A stretch of 60,653 nt of DNA from Paenibacillus lutrae (GCF_009757775.1 NZ_RHLK01000020.1:3-60655); one strand, 5' to 3'; shown: positions 8,230 to 19,461, counted from the stretch's first letter. Translations and numbers: made by a program. Notes: generated from the letters alone by a model not told the origin.

Positions 8230-8667
8230 TTAACCCTGAAGTTCCCAAACTTCTGGTTGTTGTGCTTGGTGTGGATGCTCCGCACCTGCATATACTTTCA
8301 ACTTCAACTTCATTGCGTTACCCAGACGAGTCTTTGGAAGCATGCCATGAATAGCAAGTTCCAGTACACGTTCAGGCTTTTTATTCAGCATTTCCTGCGC
8401 CGTTGTAACTTTCAGACCACCTGGGTGCATGGAGTGACGGTAGTATTTCTTATCCTGAAGTTTGTTACCAGTCAGATGAATCTTCTCTGCATTGATAATA
8501 ACAACAAAATCACCAGTATCCACGTGCGGTGTGAATTGCGGCTTATGCTTGCCGCGGATAATGCTTGCAGCTTCGCTTGCAAGACGTCCGAGCGTCTTGC
8601 CGGTAGCATCAATGATGTACCATTTGCGTTCTACTTCATTGGACTTAGCCATATATGTGGTACGCAT
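8230..8667 (-). CDS. rplM: ribosomal protein L13 (uL13)
   Basis: 145 residues. [17 protein letters not shown] and [17 protein letters not shown] are typical of bacterial L13, an early-assembly 50S protein bound to 23S domain II. GGAGGATCAAAGC precedes the ATG. It is the first gene of the rplM-rpsI pair and has its own promoter and a structured leader, so it can be controlled apart from truA and rplQ upstream. Confidence 0.98.
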   Translation of the reverse strand: MRTTYMAKSNEVERKWYIIDATGKTLGRLASEAASIIRGKHKPQFTPHVDTGDFVVIINAEKIHLTGNKLQDKKYYRHSMHPGGLKVTTAQEMLNKKPERVLELAIHGMLPKTRLGNAMKLKLKVYAGAEHPHQAQQPEVWELQG

Positions 8668-8748
8668 GCTTTGATCCTCCTAGAAAATATATCTAAAACC
8701 TTATTAACTAACACATTCATAGGTTAAATTACGTCATGTCAATGGCGA

Positions 8749-8781
8749 CTTGAAGACGGGGCCGTGGGGTAGCCCTTCAAG
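8749..8781 (-). promoter_or_regulatory. putative L13 leader hairpin (autoregulatory)
   Basis: In the rplM 5' UTR CTTGAAG (8775-8781 on minus) pairs perfectly with CTTCAAG (8749-8755), with a 19-base GC-rich loop. Position and stem resemble the L13 leader family of Bacilli, which is thought to bind free L13. The match is from memory of the motif, not a covariance search. Confidence 0.5.
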
Positions 8782-8795
8782 AAACACCATCACAT

Positions 8796-8824
8796 ATTTT
8801 ACAGCATAGTCCAGGGAATAGCAA
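8796..8824 (-). promoter_or_regulatory. sigma-A promoter of rplM-rpsI
   Basis: TTGCTA (8819-8824) and TAAAAT (8796-8801) on the minus strand are 17 bp apart. Transcription would start just before the L13 leader hairpin. Confidence 0.6.
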
Positions 8825-8837
8825 GAATTAAATTAAA

Positions 8838-9608
8838 CTAATCTGCATATTCTACATTCCACAGCATCAGTCCTTGAGCCACTGCTGTCGGTCCCGCGAG
8901 TGCCCGGTTACGTCCCCTCAAAATCGCAGCCATGTCATCAGCTGAGCGTTTGCCTTCTCCGACTTGTATTAATGTTCCCACAAGAATCCTTACCATATTG
9001 TACAAGAAGCCGTTTCCACAGAAATAAAACTTAAGCTGCCCTGTTCCCTCGGCTCCTCCAGACATTAGATCGGGCTCTTCATCAATCCAAGCGTCGTATA
9101 TCGTGCGTATGCGCGATTCGGTTACGGTTCTGATCGAACAGAACGAGGAAAAATCATGCTGGCCTATAATAGCCGCTAGCGCGTCTCTCATGGCCTCCAC
9201 GTTGAGTGGACTGTGATGATGGTATTGATAGCGGCGGTTAAAAACATCCGGCATCCGTGCAATACGGATGGTATATGTGTATGTTTTTCGTTTAGCAGAT
9301 CTGCGGGAATGAAAAGACAGGGGCACTTCATCCGCACAAAGTGCCACGATGTCTTTCGGAAGCCTGGAATTAAGAGCAAGGCACCAGCGTTCCGCGGGTA
9401 TTTGGGAAGCCGTAGTGAAATTGATCACCTGAGCACGAGCGTGAACGCCAGCGTCCGTACGCCCCGAAGAGGTGATCTTCACCGTTTCCCCGGACAACAT
9501 CCAAATGGCTCGCTCCAGATGATCCTGGACCGTTTTCCCATGCGGCTGTGTCTGAAATCCCGAGTACGAGGTGCCATCATAACTTACCGTTAAGCGTATA
9601 TTTCTCAC
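8838..9608 (-). CDS. truA: tRNA pseudouridine(38-40) synthase TruA
   Basis: 256 residues. It makes pseudouridine at positions 38-40 of the tRNA anticodon arm. The catalytic aspartate is in SSGRTDAGVHARAQV. Other family blocks are the N-terminal RLTVSYDGTSYSGFQ, the KRKTYTYTIR segment and GNGFLYNMVRILVGTL. The GTG at 9608 follows GGAGGG by 8 bases and gives the normal N-terminus; the ATG at 9632 would add eight residues that contain the SD. It follows rplQ after a terminator-like hairpin, the usual Bacillus order. Confidence 0.95.
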   Translation of the reverse strand: MRNIRLTVSYDGTSYSGFQTQPHGKTVQDHLERAIWMLSGETVKITSSGRTDAGVHARAQVINFTTASQIPAERWCLALNSRLPKDIVALCADEVPLSFHSRRSAKRKTYTYTIRIARMPDVFNRRYQYHHHSPLNVEAMRDALAAIIGQHDFSSFCSIRTVTESRIRTIYDAWIDEEPDLMSGGAEGTGQLKFYFCGNGFLYNMVRILVGTLIQVGEGKRSADDMAAILRGRNRALAGPTAVAQGLMLWNVEYAD

Positions 9609-9680
9609 GAACAAGACCCTCCGTATGAACAAACGGACAGGTGAGCGGGTAACCCAAGGACTGTAATCGAATCAGATTAC

Positions 9681-9724
9681 AAAAAAAGGGCTTCAGCAGA
9701 ATCATACGATTCTGTCCACCCTTT
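9681..9724 (-). terminator. terminator-like hairpin after rplQ
   Basis: A 7-bp stem CAGAATC/GATTCTG (9697-9714) sits inside an outer AAAGGG/CCCTT pair. On the minus strand it ends in TTTTTTTG. It probably closes the S10-spc-alpha transcript, with some readthrough into truA. Confidence 0.7.
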
Positions 9725-9735
9725 CCCATCCTTTG

Positions 9736-10098
9736 TTACGCCCGGTCTACCAGTTCCAGATATACCATAGGAGCAGCATCGCCGCGACGAGGTCCTAGTT
9801 TAAGGATACGAGTGTATCCACCTGGACGCTCAGCATAGCGAGTAGCAAGCTCAGAGAATAATTTCTGGATAGCATCCTGATCCCCTGCAGATTCACGACG
9901 AACAAATGCAGCCGCTTGACGACGAGCATGCAGATCTCCGCGTTTAGCTAATGTAATAAGCTTCTCGGCGATAGAACGAACTTCCTTCGCTTTTGCTTCT
10001 GTTGTTTGAATGCGTTCGTTTATGAACAGGTCCGTTACCAAGTCACGGAACAATGCTTTCCGTGCGCTAGAATCACGACCCAACTTTTGGTATGCCAT
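9736..10098 (-). CDS. rplQ: ribosomal protein L17 (bL17)
   Basis: 120 residues. [20 protein letters not shown] and [23 protein letters not shown] are hallmarks of bacterial L17, a 50S protein near the exit tunnel. It lies 24 bp downstream of rpoA, the conserved end of the alpha operon. The loop before the C-terminal domain is of normal Firmicute length. Confidence 0.98.
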   Translation of the reverse strand: MAYQKLGRDSSARKALFRDLVTDLFINERIQTTEAKAKEVRSIAEKLITLAKRGDLHARRQAAAFVRRESAGDQDAIQKLFSELATRYAERPGGYTRILKLGPRRGDAAPMVYLELVDRA

Positions 10099-10122
10099 GT
10101 CTTAACCCTCCTTCTGAGGTGA

Positions 10123-11067
10123 TTATTCTTCAGTACGCAGGCCAAGACCAAGCTCTTCGAGCTTCTCTTGAACTTCTTCAAGAGATTTACGGCCGAGGTT
10201 ACGCACTTTCATCATATCTTCTTCGGTTTTGGTGATGAGCTCTTGCACGGTATTAATACCGGCACGCTTCAAACAGTTATAAGAACGAACAGAAAGATCG
10301 AGTTCTTCAATGGTCATCTCCAGAACTTTTTCTTTCTTATCTTCTTCTTTTTCGACCATAATTTCAGCGTCTTTAGCTTCATCGGTTAATCCAACAAAGA
10401 GCATTAGGTGTTCCGTCAGGATCTTCGCTCCTAGACTAACTGCTTCCTCAGGGCGAATACTTCCGTCCGACCACACTTCGAGGGTTAGTTTGTCGTAGTT
10501 TGTTACCTGGCCTACACGTGTGTTCTCCACACTGTAGTTTACACGGGTAATCGGAGTGTAGATCGAATCAACCGGAATAAGGCCAATCAGCTGCTCATCC
10601 CGTTTGTTCTTATCAGCCGGCACATAACCGCGGCCTCTGTTCGCATGGATTCTCATATGAAGACGAGAATCCGACGAAAGAGTGGCGATATGAAGATCCG
10701 GGTTCAAGATCTCCACATCACTATCTGCGCGAATATCAGCGGCTGTGATTCTACCTTCTCCTTCGGCGTCGATCTCCAATACTTTTTCTTCATCTGAATG
10801 GATTTTCAAAGAAAGTCCTTTCAGGTTCAGAATAATCTCGGTTACGTCCTCCATAACTCCCGGAATAGTCGAGAATTCATGAAGAACTCCGTCGATTTGT
10901 ACGGAGCTGACCGCAGCACCCGGCAGCGAGGACAATAAGATACGACGTAGTGAGTTACCTAATGTGGTTCCGTATCCGCGTTCCAGCGGTTCTACGACGA
11001 ATTTGCCGTAAGCCCCGTCTTCACTTAAAGATACGGTCTCTATTTTTGGTTTTTCGATTTCGATCAT
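10123..11067 (-). CDS. rpoA: RNA polymerase alpha subunit
   Basis: 314 residues. The N-terminal domain ([33 protein letters not shown]) dimerises and seeds assembly of beta and beta-prime. The C-terminal domain after about residue 245 ([46 protein letters not shown]) binds UP-element DNA and activators. Both domains are intact and match B. subtilis RpoA. GGAGGGTTAATTTC precedes the ATG. A 122-bp gap separates it from rpsK. Confidence 0.98.
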   Translation of the reverse strand: MIEIEKPKIETVSLSEDGAYGKFVVEPLERGYGTTLGNSLRRILLSSLPGAAVSSVQIDGVLHEFSTIPGVMEDVTEIILNLKGLSLKIHSDEEKVLEIDAEGEGRITAADIRADSDVEILNPDLHIATLSSDSRLHMRIHANRGRGYVPADKNKRDEQLIGLIPVDSIYTPITRVNYSVENTRVGQVTNYDKLTLEVWSDGSIRPEEAVSLGAKILTEHLMLFVGLTDEAKDAEIMVEKEEDKKEKVLEMTIEELDLSVRSYNCLKRAGINTVQELITKTEEDMMKVRNLGRKSLEEVQEKLEELGLGLRTEE

Positions 11068-11071
11068 GAAA

Positions 11072-11176
11072 TTAACCCTCCTTCAAAACGTCGTTACCCT
11101 GGAACAATCCATAAACGATGTAGTATGCCAATCCTTCAACATCATTATTCACATGTTTAGAATATTTATACCACAT
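11072..11176 (-). CDS. possible small ORF filling the rpsK-rpoA gap
   Basis: A 34-codon ATG-to-TAA frame ([20 protein letters not shown]...) occupies almost the whole gap and ends inside the rpoA SD region (GAG GGT TAA). No clear SD precedes its ATG, and I know of no gene here in B. subtilis. It could act in translational coupling to rpoA or be chance; I favour chance. Confidence 0.2.
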   Translation of the reverse strand: MWYKYSKHVNNDVEGLAYYIVYGLFQGNDVLKEG

Positions 11177-11189
11177 GCCGACTTCTAAA

Positions 11190-11585
11190 TTATACGCGAC
11201 GACGTTTTGGAGGACGGCAACCGTTATGAGGAATTGGTGTTACGTCCTTAATCAGGTTGACTTCTAGACCAGCTGCCTGCAAAGAACGGATTGCTGCTTC
11301 ACGGCCGGCACCAGGACCTTTAACCATGACTTCAACAACTTTCAGACCGTGCTCCATTGCTGCTCTAGCAGCAGATTCAGCTGCCATTTGTGCTGCAAAT
11401 GGTGTGCTTTTACGGGAACCTTTGAATCCCAGGTTACCTGCGCTTGCCCAAGACAGCGCATTACCATGTGGATCCGTAATGGTTACGATTGTATTGTTGA
11501 ATGTGGAGCGGATGTGCGCCACACCGGATTCAATATTCTTACGGTCACGACGTTTCGTACGGACGACCTTTTTAGGTTTAGCCAT
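11190..11585 (-). CDS. rpsK: ribosomal protein S11 (uS11)
   Basis: 131 residues. The block [17 protein letters not shown] and the C-terminus [17 protein letters not shown] are diagnostic. S11 sits on the 30S platform near the E-site codon and contacts S7. It starts 21 bp after rpsM, with a GGGGGTTAGAGTGAACA-type SD. Length and motifs are normal. Confidence 0.98.
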   Translation of the reverse strand: MAKPKKVVRTKRRDRKNIESGVAHIRSTFNNTIVTITDPHGNALSWASAGNLGFKGSRKSTPFAAQMAAESAARAAMEHGLKVVEVMVKGPGAGREAAIRSLQAAGLEVNLIKDVTPIPHNGCRPPKRRRV

Positions 11586-11606
11586 TGTTCACTCTAACCC
11601 CCTTTA

Positions 11607-11975
11607 TTATTTCTTCTTGTTAGCTACAGTACGACGAGGACCTTTACGCGTACGTGCGTTTGTTTTCGTACGTTGACCACGAACAGGCAGGCCACGGCGA
11701 TGACGGATACCACGATAGCAGCCGATTTCTACCAGGCGCTTAATGTTCAGGGCGATTTCACGACGTAGGTCGCCTTCTACTTTAATCGTTTTGTCGATGA
11801 CTTCACGAATTTTGCTTACTTCTTCTTCAGTGAGGTCGCGAACACGAGTAGATGCGTCAACGCCAGTTTGACTCAGAACTTTCTGAGAAGTGGTTTTACC
11901 GATACCGAAAATGTACGTCAATGCGATTTCAACGCGTTTGTCGCGTGGTAAGTCTACACCAGCAATACGTGCCAT
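11607..11975 (-). CDS. rpsM: ribosomal protein S13 (uS13)
   Basis: 122 residues. [22 protein letters not shown] and the [21 protein letters not shown] segment identify S13, a 30S head protein that bridges to the 50S and contacts P-site tRNA through its basic tail. An AAAAGGAGGTGC SD precedes the ATG, 20 bases after rpmJ. Confidence 0.98.
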   Translation of the reverse strand: MARIAGVDLPRDKRVEIALTYIFGIGKTTSQKVLSQTGVDASTRVRDLTEEEVSKIREVIDKTIKVEGDLRREIALNIKRLVEIGCYRGIRHRRGLPVRGQRTKTNARTRKGPRRTVANKKK

Positions 11976-11995
11976 TGTTGAACGTGCACCTCCTT

Positions 11996-12417
<422 letters not shown>

Positions 12418-12419
12418 GG

Positions 12420-12740
12420 TCATTCTCCTTTCTCATCTGCATCAGATTGTAGACTGTCGATAAATATATTCACCGCATGTCTTAACTTAGCATTCGTAAC
12501 ACGGCTGCTTTCCGTTAAACTTCTGGATACTTCTCCACTGATCGCAAGCTGAAGTTGAAGATGTTGAACATTCTTCTTCTTCGGCTGGTCGAATCTGCGC
12601 TTATCCCCGTCAGCAATCCATACGAATTTACTGTCTTCAACGCGGATAATAACTGCATACTGACCTTGATCTTTGCCTCGAAGTATCTTTACGATTTGAC
12701 CGGTTTGGGGCAGCGATCCCTGATCCACCGATTTCTCCAT
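12420..12740 (-). CDS. KOW-domain RNA-binding protein
   Basis: 106 residues. The N-terminal part ([42 protein letters not shown]) is a KOW motif of the kind found in L14e/L24-like RNA-binding proteins. The C-terminal 50 residues look helical ([22 protein letters not shown]). A similar short KOW protein sits between map and infA in B. subtilis (YbzG). It has 1-2 bp spacers to map and infA, so translational coupling is likely. Its ribosomal role is unknown; regulation or assembly is a guess. Confidence 0.85.
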   Translation of the reverse strand: MEKSVDQGSLPQTGQIVKILRGKDQGQYAVIIRVEDSKFVWIADGDKRRFDQPKKKNVQHLQLQLAISGEVSRSLTESSRVTNAKLRHAVNIFIDSLQSDADEKGE

Positions 12741-12741
12741 T

Positions 12742-13493
12742 CTAAACCTTCAGTTGGGTTAGTATTTCATAACCGTTTACCGTAATGGCGATAGTATGTT
12801 CAAAATGGGCGCATAAAGAGCTGTCCGTGGTAACAACGGTCCAATCATCATCAAGTGTCTTTACGTAACGCTGTCCGACGTTGACCATAGGTTCGATCGC
12901 AAGAACCATCCCCGGCTTGAGGCGAGGGCCCTTGTCTCGAATTCCATAGTTCGGAATTTGTGGGGCTTCATGCAGCTCAGTGCCGATACCGTGACCGACA
13001 TATTCGCGCACCACTGAAAATCCGGCGTCTTCTATGACTTGCTGTATGGCATGTGAGATCGTATACAGCCGAGCATCCGGTCTGGCTTCCGCCAATCCGG
13101 CATACAGCGATCGTTCAGTAACTTCCAGAAGCTTCTGTGCGGTTTCAGAAATCTCCCCGACTCCATAGGTCCAGGCGGAATCACCATGATATCCCTTATA
13201 TTGTGCCCCGATATCAATGCTGATAATGTCACCCTCGACCAGTTTACGGTTACCGGGAATACCGTGCACCAATTCTTCGTTGACTGAAGTGCAGATGCTG
13301 CCAGAGAAACCATTGTAGCCTTTGAAAGATGGTACGGCTCCTTGACTGCGGATGTATTCCTCAGCGATTTTATCAAGTTCCTTCGTGGTTATACCGGGAC
13401 GAATAGCTTGCTTCAACCTAACGTGCGTATCTGCTACAATCCGACCGGCTTCCCGCATAAGGTCCAATTCAACTTCGGACTTACAAATGATCA

Positions 13494-13494
<1 letters not shown>
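12742..13494 (-). CDS. map: type I methionine aminopeptidase
   Basis: 250 residues. It removes the N-terminal methionine from new proteins. The dinuclear metal ligands are visible in order: the aspartates of [16 protein letters not shown], the histidine of [10 protein letters not shown], the glutamate of LAIEPMVN and the last glutamate in HFEHTIAIT. It starts within the adk stop codon (TAATG overlap), so the two are translationally coupled. Confidence 0.97.
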
Positions 13495-14229
<735 letters not shown>

Positions 14230-15537
14230 CTATTTGTTGATAAATCCTTTGTAATGACGTTTGATCAGTTGACTTTCGACAGTTTTCAAAGTCTCCAGTG
14301 CAACACCCACAAGAATCAGGAGCGAAGTACCGCCAATTTGAACCGAACTTGGAAGTCCAGCCAGAGATCCGAAGATCATTGGAAGAATGGAGATGAAAGC
14401 TAAGAAGAAAGCACCAGACAAGGTTATTCTCGACATAATTCTTGTCAGATAAGAAGAGGTTGGTTTACCAGGACGAACGCCAGGAATGTACCCTCCGTTC
14501 TTCTTCATTTGATCGGCCATTTGCACCGGATTAATCTGCACAAACGTGTAGAAATAGGTGAAACCTACAATCAGTAATACGTATAGTACAAGCGCTAGCG
14601 GCGCTGATGTGCTGATGTTTAAGTTGGTGCTGATCCAGTCCGCCACGGGATTCCCAAGCCAGAAGCTGGCAAGAATCGTAGGGAACTGAAGAAGCGAAAC
14701 AGCAAAGATTACTGGGATTACACCTGCAGCATTCACTTTCAAAGGAATGTGCGTACTCTGTCCACCGTACATTTTGCGTCCTACAACACGTTTAGCGTAT
14801 TGAACAGGAATCTTACGAATCCCCTGCTGGACGTATATGACACCAATAACAATGGCAATCAATACGAGCAGAATAAGAACGACTTTCAAAATGTTAAGGA
14901 ACAGGGCATCTCCAGCATTCGCAAACTGTGTCTGATAAATCTGACTGATTCCTGTAGGAATCGCAGCCACGATACCAGCGAAGATAATAATCGATATTCC
15001 GTTACCGATTCCCTTTTCGGTGATCTGCTCGCCCAACCACATCAGGAACATAGTTCCCGCGGTAAGAACAATAGCGATCATCGCATAGGTTGCGAAGCTT
15101 GGATTGATTACTAGTCCAGCATTCATGTTGTTAAACCCGATTGCGAATCCGAATGCTTGAATCAAACCAAGGACAACCGTTAAGTAACGAGTGAACTGTG
15201 TGGACTTCTTTCTCCCCACTTCTCCCTCTTTCGCCCACTGTGTGAACTTAGGAACAACATCCATGGACAGTAGTTGTACGATAATCGAAGCCGTAATATA
15301 CGGGAAAATCGACATCGAGAAGATGGAGAACTGGAACAGCGCTCCGCCGGAGAAAGTGTTCAACAGTCCAAAGATACTATTCTGGCTTGCCTGATCCTGC
15401 ATCTTCAGGAGCTCCGTATTGATGTTGGGTACCGGAATAAAGGCACCGATCCTGTAGATGATTAACACGAGAAGCGTGAAGATGATTCTCTTTCGCAAAT
15501 CTTCTACTTTAAAGATGTTGGATAGGGTGCGGAACAT
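14230..15537 (-). CDS. secY: SecY, protein translocase channel subunit
   Basis: 435 residues with about ten membrane segments. It is the pore of the SecYEG translocon. Family blocks include FLMWLGEQITEKGIGNGISIIIFAGI (cytoplasmic loop and TM5), NPVQMADQMKKNGGYIPGVRPGK, and the YLTRIMSRITLSGAFFLA region after the C5 loop. Its ATG overlaps the rplO TAA by one base. It belongs to the spc operon, which ties translocon supply to ribosome synthesis. Confidence 0.97.
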   Translation of the reverse strand: MFRTLSNIFKVEDLRKRIIFTLLVLIIYRIGAFIPVPNINTELLKMQDQASQNSIFGLLNTFSGGALFQFSIFSMSIFPYITASIIVQLLSMDVVPKFTQWAKEGEVGRKKSTQFTRYLTVVLGLIQAFGFAIGFNNMNAGLVINPSFATYAMIAIVLTAGTMFLMWLGEQITEKGIGNGISIIIFAGIVAAIPTGISQIYQTQFANAGDALFLNILKVVLILLVLIAIVIGVIYVQQGIRKIPVQYAKRVVGRKMYGGQSTHIPLKVNAAGVIPVIFAVSLLQFPTILASFWLGNPVADWISTNLNISTSAPLALVLYVLLIVGFTYFYTFVQINPVQMADQMKKNGGYIPGVRPGKPTSSYLTRIMSRITLSGAFFLAFISILPMIFGSLAGLPSSVQIGGTSLLILVGVALETLKTVESQLIKRHYKGFINK

Positions 15538-15977
15538 TAAATCACCTCGGATTGACCGCCGGCAGCCTGGATTTTATCCACCGCAGATTGAGAGAACTTG
15601 TTCGCCTTAACTGTAAGCTTTACAGTGATTTCGCCATTCCCAAGAATCTTGATCCCATCTTTTTGTGCTTTGACAATACCTGTTTCCATAAGAAGCTCAG
15701 GAGTTACTTCCGTACCAGCTTCAAATCTGTTCAGGTCCTCAAGGTTTACGATTGCGAATTCCTTACGGGTTGGATTAACAAAACCACGTTTCGGAAGACG
15801 ACGGTAAAGTGGATTTTGACCACCCTCAAAGCCTGGACGAACACCACCGCCGGAGCGAGCGTTCTGGCCTTTATGACCACGTCCGGATGTTTTTCCAAGT
15901 CCGCTACCTACACCGCGACCTATACGCTTACGAGTGTGACGGGAGCCTTCTGCAGAGCTAAGCTCATGTAATTTCAT
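15537..15977 (-). CDS. rplO: ribosomal protein L15 (uL15)
   Basis: 146 residues. [22 protein letters not shown], then [33 protein letters not shown]: the glycine- and arginine-rich N-terminal arm threads into 23S rRNA in the 50S core. GGAGGTGCAACT precedes the ATG. The stop overlaps the secY start (TAATG). Confidence 0.98.
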   Translation of the reverse strand: MKLHELSSAEGSRHTRKRIGRGVGSGLGKTSGRGHKGQNARSGGGVRPGFEGGQNPLYRRLPKRGFVNPTRKEFAIVNLEDLNRFEAGTEVTPELLMETGIVKAQKDGIKILGNGEITVKLTVKANKFSQSAVDKIQAAGGQSEVI

Positions 15978-16008
15978 AGTTGCACCTCCTCCAGTTTGAG
16001 TATGGTTA

Positions 16009-16194
16009 TTATGCTTGAATTTCTTTAACTTCTACCAGGTGGCTGACTTGATTAATCATGCCGCGAATGGCTTCGTTGTCGTTTTGAACAACAGAGTGGT
16101 TCAGCTTTCTAAGACCCAATGCCTGAACCGTCTTCTTTTGTGTTTCTGGACGTCCGATCAGACTACGCTTAAGGGTAATTTGAAGTTTAGACAT
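16009..16194 (-). CDS. rpmD: ribosomal protein L30 (uL30)
   Basis: 61 residues, the short bacterial form. [29 protein letters not shown] is diagnostic. L30 binds 5S and 23S rRNA contact regions in the 50S. It lies 11 bp after rpsE, in standard spc order (rpsE-rpmD-rplO-secY). Confidence 0.97.
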   Translation of the reverse strand: MSKLQITLKRSLIGRPETQKKTVQALGLRKLNHSVVQNDNEAIRGMINQVSHLVEVKEIQA

Positions 16195-16205
16195 GTTTAT
16201 CCTCC

Positions 16206-16703
16206 TTAACCCATCAACTCTTCAACGGTTTTGCCGCGAAGTTTGGCTACTTCTTCCGCTTTCTTTAGACGGGAAAGACCTTCTAAAGTAGCGTTCACCA
16301 TGTTCATGGAGTTCGAAGAACCCAGGGATTTTGTTAAAATGTCGCCAACGCCAGCAAGTTCGAGAACTGCACGAACAGGGCCGCCAGCAATAACACCAGT
16401 ACCTTCAGATGCTGGTTTCAACAGCACACGTCCAGCGCCGAAATGACCAGTTACAAGGTGAGGAATCGTAGTTCCAACGATAGGAACGTGGACGAGGTTC
16501 TTCTTAGCATCTTCAATTCCTTTGCGAATCGCATCAGGAACTTCAGAAGCTTTACCGATACCAGCGCCGACATAGCCGTTACCGTCGCCTACTACGACAA
16601 GAGCGCTAAAGCTAAAGCGACGTCCGCCCTTTACAACTTTAGCAACGCGATTAATATGAACAACTTTTTCAGTCAGCTCTAAAGTGTTAGGATCTACACG
16701 CAA
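16206..16703 (-). CDS. rpsE: ribosomal protein S5 (uS5)
   Basis: 165 residues. The dsRBD-like N-terminal half ([31 protein letters not shown]) includes the conserved loop where spectinomycin-resistance changes occur, and it looks wild type. The C-terminal half has [21 protein letters not shown]5 lines the mRNA entry channel of the 30S. It starts 29 bp after rplR. Confidence 0.98.
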   Translation of the reverse strand: MRVDPNTLELTEKVVHINRVAKVVKGGRRFSFSALVVVGDGNGYVGAGIGKASEVPDAIRKGIEDAKKNLVHVPIVGTTIPHLVTGHFGAGRVLLKPASEGTGVIAGGPVRAVLELAGVGDILTKSLGSSNSMNMVNATLEGLSRLKKAEEVAKLRGKTVEELMG

Positions 16704-16732
16704 GTCGTTAACCTCCTTATGAGATGGATTTC

Positions 16733-17098
16733 TTAAAATTTAAGGCCTGCTTCACGAGCTGCATCAGCCAAAGCTTGAACACGCCCATGGTAAAGGTAAC
16801 CGCTACGGTCGAATACGACGTCACTTACACCTTTTTCTTTTGCACGATTCGCAACCAGTTCGCCGACTTTACGAGCAGCTTCGACGTTACCGCCGTTGCC
16901 AACCTCTGTAAGTTCTTTGTCCTGAGTGGAAGCCGATACCAGTGTTACTCCGTTCACATCATCGATCAGTTGTGCATACATATGCTTAGCTGAGCGGAAA
17001 ATATTCAAGCGAGGACGCGCTGGTGTTCCTTGAATTTTCTTGCGAACACGCAGATGTCTTTTGAGACGCGCTTTATTCTTATCGCTTTTAGTAATCAT
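16733..17098 (-). CDS. rplR: ribosomal protein L18 (uL18)
   Basis: 121 residues from ATG 17098, which follows GAAAGGAG by about 9 bases; the longer frame to 17116 includes that [22 protein letters not shown] and [18 protein letters not shown] are typical, as is the end [27 protein letters not shown]18 binds 5S rRNA in the central protuberance of the 50S. Confidence 0.97.
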   Translation of the reverse strand: MITKSDKNKARLKRHLRVRKKIQGTPARPRLNIFRSAKHMYAQLIDDVNGVTLVSASTQDKELTEVGNGGNVEAARKVGELVANRAKEKGVSDVVFDRSGYLYHGRVQALADAAREAGLKF

Positions 17099-17150
17099 GG
17101 ATTGTACTCCTTTCATCTGTATTCGGAAGTTAGGCAGTGTTTAGGCCGCC

Positions 17151-17693
17151 TTACTTCTTCTTACCGGCTTTACCTTCTTTGCGAATAATGCGTTCGCCTT
17201 CGTATTTAATACCTTTACCTTTATACGGTTCAGGTTCACGTACGGCACGAATTTTAGCTGCAGTTGCACCAACAAGTTCTTTGTCGATGCCTTTTACAGT
17301 AATCTTAGTGTTGCTTGGTACATCAAATTCAATGCCGGACTCAGGATTGAACTCAACTGGGTGGGAGTAACCTACGTTCAGGACAAGTTTGTCACCTGTT
17401 TTGTTAGCACGGTAACCCACGCCAACAAGCTCAAGGTTTTTCGCAAATCCTTCCGTTACTCCTGTTACCATGTTGTTCAATACGCTGCGGGTCGTACCGT
17501 GCAGGGAACGATGCAGTTTATGGTCAGAAGGTCTTTCTACCGTAATGACGTTGTCTTGTACGGATACCTTCATTTCTTTATGAAGTTCGCGGGACAGGGT
17601 TCCTTTCGGACCTTTTACCGTGATCGTTGTGTTCTCAAGTGTTACATCAACACCACTTGGAACAGTAATTGGCTTGCGACCAATACGAGACAT
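17151..17693 (-). CDS. rplF: ribosomal protein L6 (uL6)
   Basis: 180 residues from ATG 17693, with GGAGGTGCAAAC before it. [14 protein letters not shown] starts the first of two similar domains, and the C-terminal [22 protein letters not shown] ends the second, which binds 23S rRNA near the sarcin-ricin loop and factor-binding site. It has the standard place between rpsH and rplR. Confidence 0.98.
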   Translation of the reverse strand: MSRIGRKPITVPSGVDVTLENTTITVKGPKGTLSRELHKEMKVSVQDNVITVERPSDHKLHRSLHGTTRSVLNNMVTGVTEGFAKNLELVGVGYRANKTGDKLVLNVGYSHPVEFNPESGIEFDVPSNTKITVKGIDKELVGATAAKIRAVREPEPYKGKGIKYEGERIIRKEGKAGKKK

Positions 17694-17722
17694 GTTTGCA
17701 CCTCCATTCAAATGTTTCTATA

Positions 17723-18121
17723 TTACCAAATGTAGCAGAGAACTTCTCCGCCGGATTTCGCTTGACGAGCGTCTTTGTCTGTCATTACTCCACCTGAAGT
17801 GGAGATGATAGCAATACCAAGACCGCCAAGTACCCGAGGGATCTCTTGTGATTTTGTGTATACGCGCAGACCAGGCTTGCTGATACGCTTCAAACCGGTG
17901 ATTACGCGTTCGTTGTTAGGACCATATTTCAGGAACAAGCGAATGATACCTTGCTTGTTGTCTTCAACGAATTCAGCGTCACGAATGAAACCTTCTTTTT
18001 TGAGGATTTCAGCAATCTCTTTCTTGATCTTCGATGCCGGGATTTCTACCGTTTCGTGACGAACAATGTTTGCATTACGAATGCGTGTAAGCATATCTGC
18101 AATTGGATCAGACATAACCAT
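17723..18121 (-). CDS. rpsH: ribosomal protein S8 (uS8)
   Basis: 132 residues. [20 protein letters not shown] matches B. subtilis S8 and fixes the start at 18121, 9 bases after GGAGG. The C-terminus [27 protein letters not shown] is the 16S helix 21 binding part. In E. coli S8 also represses the spc operon; such control has not been shown for this sequence. Confidence 0.98.
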   Translation of the reverse strand: MVMSDPIADMLTRIRNANIVRHETVEIPASKIKKEIAEILKKEGFIRDAEFVEDNKQGIIRLFLKYGPNNERVITGLKRISKPGLRVYTKSQEIPRVLGGLGIAIISTSGGVMTDKDARQAKSGGEVLCYIW

Positions 18122-18153
18122 GGATGTGAACCTCCTTCCCGAAAATAAGTGGA

Positions 18154-18339
18154 TTACCAGCTTGCTTTACGCACACCAGGAATCTGGCCTTTATATGCTA
18201 GTTCACGGAAACAAATTCTGCAAATTTTAAATTTGCGGAGAACGGAATGCGGGCGGCCGCAACGTTCGCAGCGTGTGTACGCCTGCACTTTGAACTTAGG
18301 GGGACGTTGTTGCTTGATTTTCATCGAAGTTTTTGCCAC
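18154..18339 (-). CDS. rpsZ: ribosomal protein S14 type Z (zinc form, uS14)
   Basis: 61 residues. [30 protein letters not shown], then [19 protein letters not shown]. The two CxxC pairs (CERC, CRIC) bind zinc, making this the short S14 of Gram-positives. Its partner in zinc scarcity would be a longer zinc-free S14 elsewhere in the genome. It is preceded by a 96-bp spacer with two hairpins, one directly at the SD. Confidence 0.97.
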   Translation of the reverse strand: MAKTSMKIKQQRPPKFKVQAYTRCERCGRPHSVLRKFKICRICFRELAYKGQIPGVRKASW

Positions 18340-18349
18340 TTAAATTACA

Positions 18350-18395
18350 CCTCCTACAAGTTTTCGCTTGAAAACTCTCTCCGATCTTTTATCGG
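18350..18395 (-). promoter_or_regulatory. rplE-rpsZ spacer with two perfect hairpins before the SD
   Basis: On the minus strand CCGAT/ATCGG (18381-18395) is followed by a 7-bp hairpin AGTTTTC/GAAAACT (18359-18376) with a 4-base loop, then after 4 bases the AGGAGGT SD. No U-run follows, so these are not terminators. Role unknown; the layout resembles the rplX and rpmJ leaders. Confidence 0.55.
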
Positions 18396-18435
18396 CTAAG
18401 GGGCTCTCTTCCGAAAGCTCCGTGATGGTTGTTTC

Positions 18436-18978
18436 TTACTTCACAAACGGCATTCCGAGTTGGGTAAGCAGTTCACGAGCTTCTTCGTCAGACTTAGCAG
18501 TAGTTACGATAACGATATCCATACCGCGTACTTTGTCAATTTGATCGTATTCGATTTCCGGGAAAATAAGCTGTTCTTTCAGACCCAGCGTATAGTTACC
18601 ACGGCCGTCGAATGCTTTCGACGATACGCCACGGAAGTCACGTACACGAGGAAGCGATACATTGAACAATTTATCCAGGAACTGATACATGCGTTGTCCA
18701 CGCAGCGTTACTTTCACACCGATCGGCATGTTTTCACGCAGTTTGAAACCTGCAATGGATTTTTTAGCACGAGTGATTACTGGTTTTTGACCTGCAATTT
18801 TTTGCAGATCCTCTACTGCACTGTCGAGCACCTTGGAGTTCGATACTGCTTCACCAACCCCCATGTTGATGACGACTTTCTCGATCTTTGGTACTTGCAT
18901 AACAGTCGTATAGTTAAACTTCTGCATCAGAGCAGGAGTAATTTCGTTTAAGAAACGATCCTTCATTCTCGCTGTCAT
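18436..18978 (-). CDS. rplE: ribosomal protein L5 (uL5)
   Basis: 180 residues from ATG 18978, 7 bases after [47 protein letters not shown] and the loop around [27 protein letters not shown] are diagnostic. L5 binds 5S rRNA and contacts P-site tRNA and S13. It is followed by an unusually long spacer for this operon. Confidence 0.98.
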   Translation of the reverse strand: MTARMKDRFLNEITPALMQKFNYTTVMQVPKIEKVVINMGVGEAVSNSKVLDSAVEDLQKIAGQKPVITRAKKSIAGFKLRENMPIGVKVTLRGQRMYQFLDKLFNVSLPRVRDFRGVSSKAFDGRGNYTLGLKEQLIFPEIEYDQIDKVRGMDIVIVTTAKSDEEARELLTQLGMPFVK

Positions 18979-19006
18979 ACTGGTGCCTCCTTTCCGCACT
19001 TTTCGA

Positions 19007-19360
19007 TTAATCGATAGCTTCGCCGGATTTTTTCGCGATGCGTACTTTCTTGCCGTTTTCCAGGACCTTGTAACCTACACGAGTCGGTTTGCCGCTCTTA
19101 GGATCCACTAGCATAACGTTGGATGCGTGGATTGTAGCTTCCTGATTGATGATTCCGCCTTGCGGATTCGCCTGAGAAGGTTTTGCATGCTTCTTGATCA
19201 TGTTGATTCCTTCAACCAGAACACGATTCTCACGCGGGTAAGCTGCGATAACGCGGCCTTTCTTGCCTTTGTCTTTGCCGGAGATAACAAAAACCGTGTC
19301 ATCTTTCTTTACATGCAGTTTATTGTTATGAGATTCAAGTCTCTTTTTCGTTCTTGGCAT
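19007..19360 (-). CDS. rplX: ribosomal protein L24 (uL24)
   Basis: 117 residues, near the usual 103-115. [46 protein letters not shown] is the KOW fold of L24, a 50S assembly-initiator protein at the tunnel exit. AGGAGGTGTAATCAAC precedes the ATG and has a 7-bp hairpin directly 5' of it. Confidence 0.97.
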   Translation of the reverse strand: MPRTKKRLESHNNKLHVKKDDTVFVISGKDKGKKGRVIAAYPRENRVLVEGINMIKKHAKPSQANPQGGIINQEATIHASNVMLVDPKSGKPTRVGYKVLENGKKVRIAKKSGEAID

Positions 19361-19370
19361 GTTGATTACA

Positions 19371-19432
19371 CCTCCTAAGCTTTCGATGGAAAGCTAACTT
19401 CGTAAGAGCTGCCGAACTTTCATAAGAAAGTT
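19371..19432 (-). promoter_or_regulatory. rplN-rplX spacer with two hairpins and shared 9-mer
   Basis: On the minus strand: AACTTTC/GAAAGTT hairpin (19415-19432), then CTTACGAAG (19398-19406), 2 bases, AGCTTTC/GAAAGCT hairpin (19378-19395), 2 bases, AGGAGG. The 9-mer and 2-base gap are the same as before rpmJ. Function unknown. Confidence 0.55.
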
Positions 19433-19461
19433 GCGCCGCAATTATTACTACGCTGCCTGTG

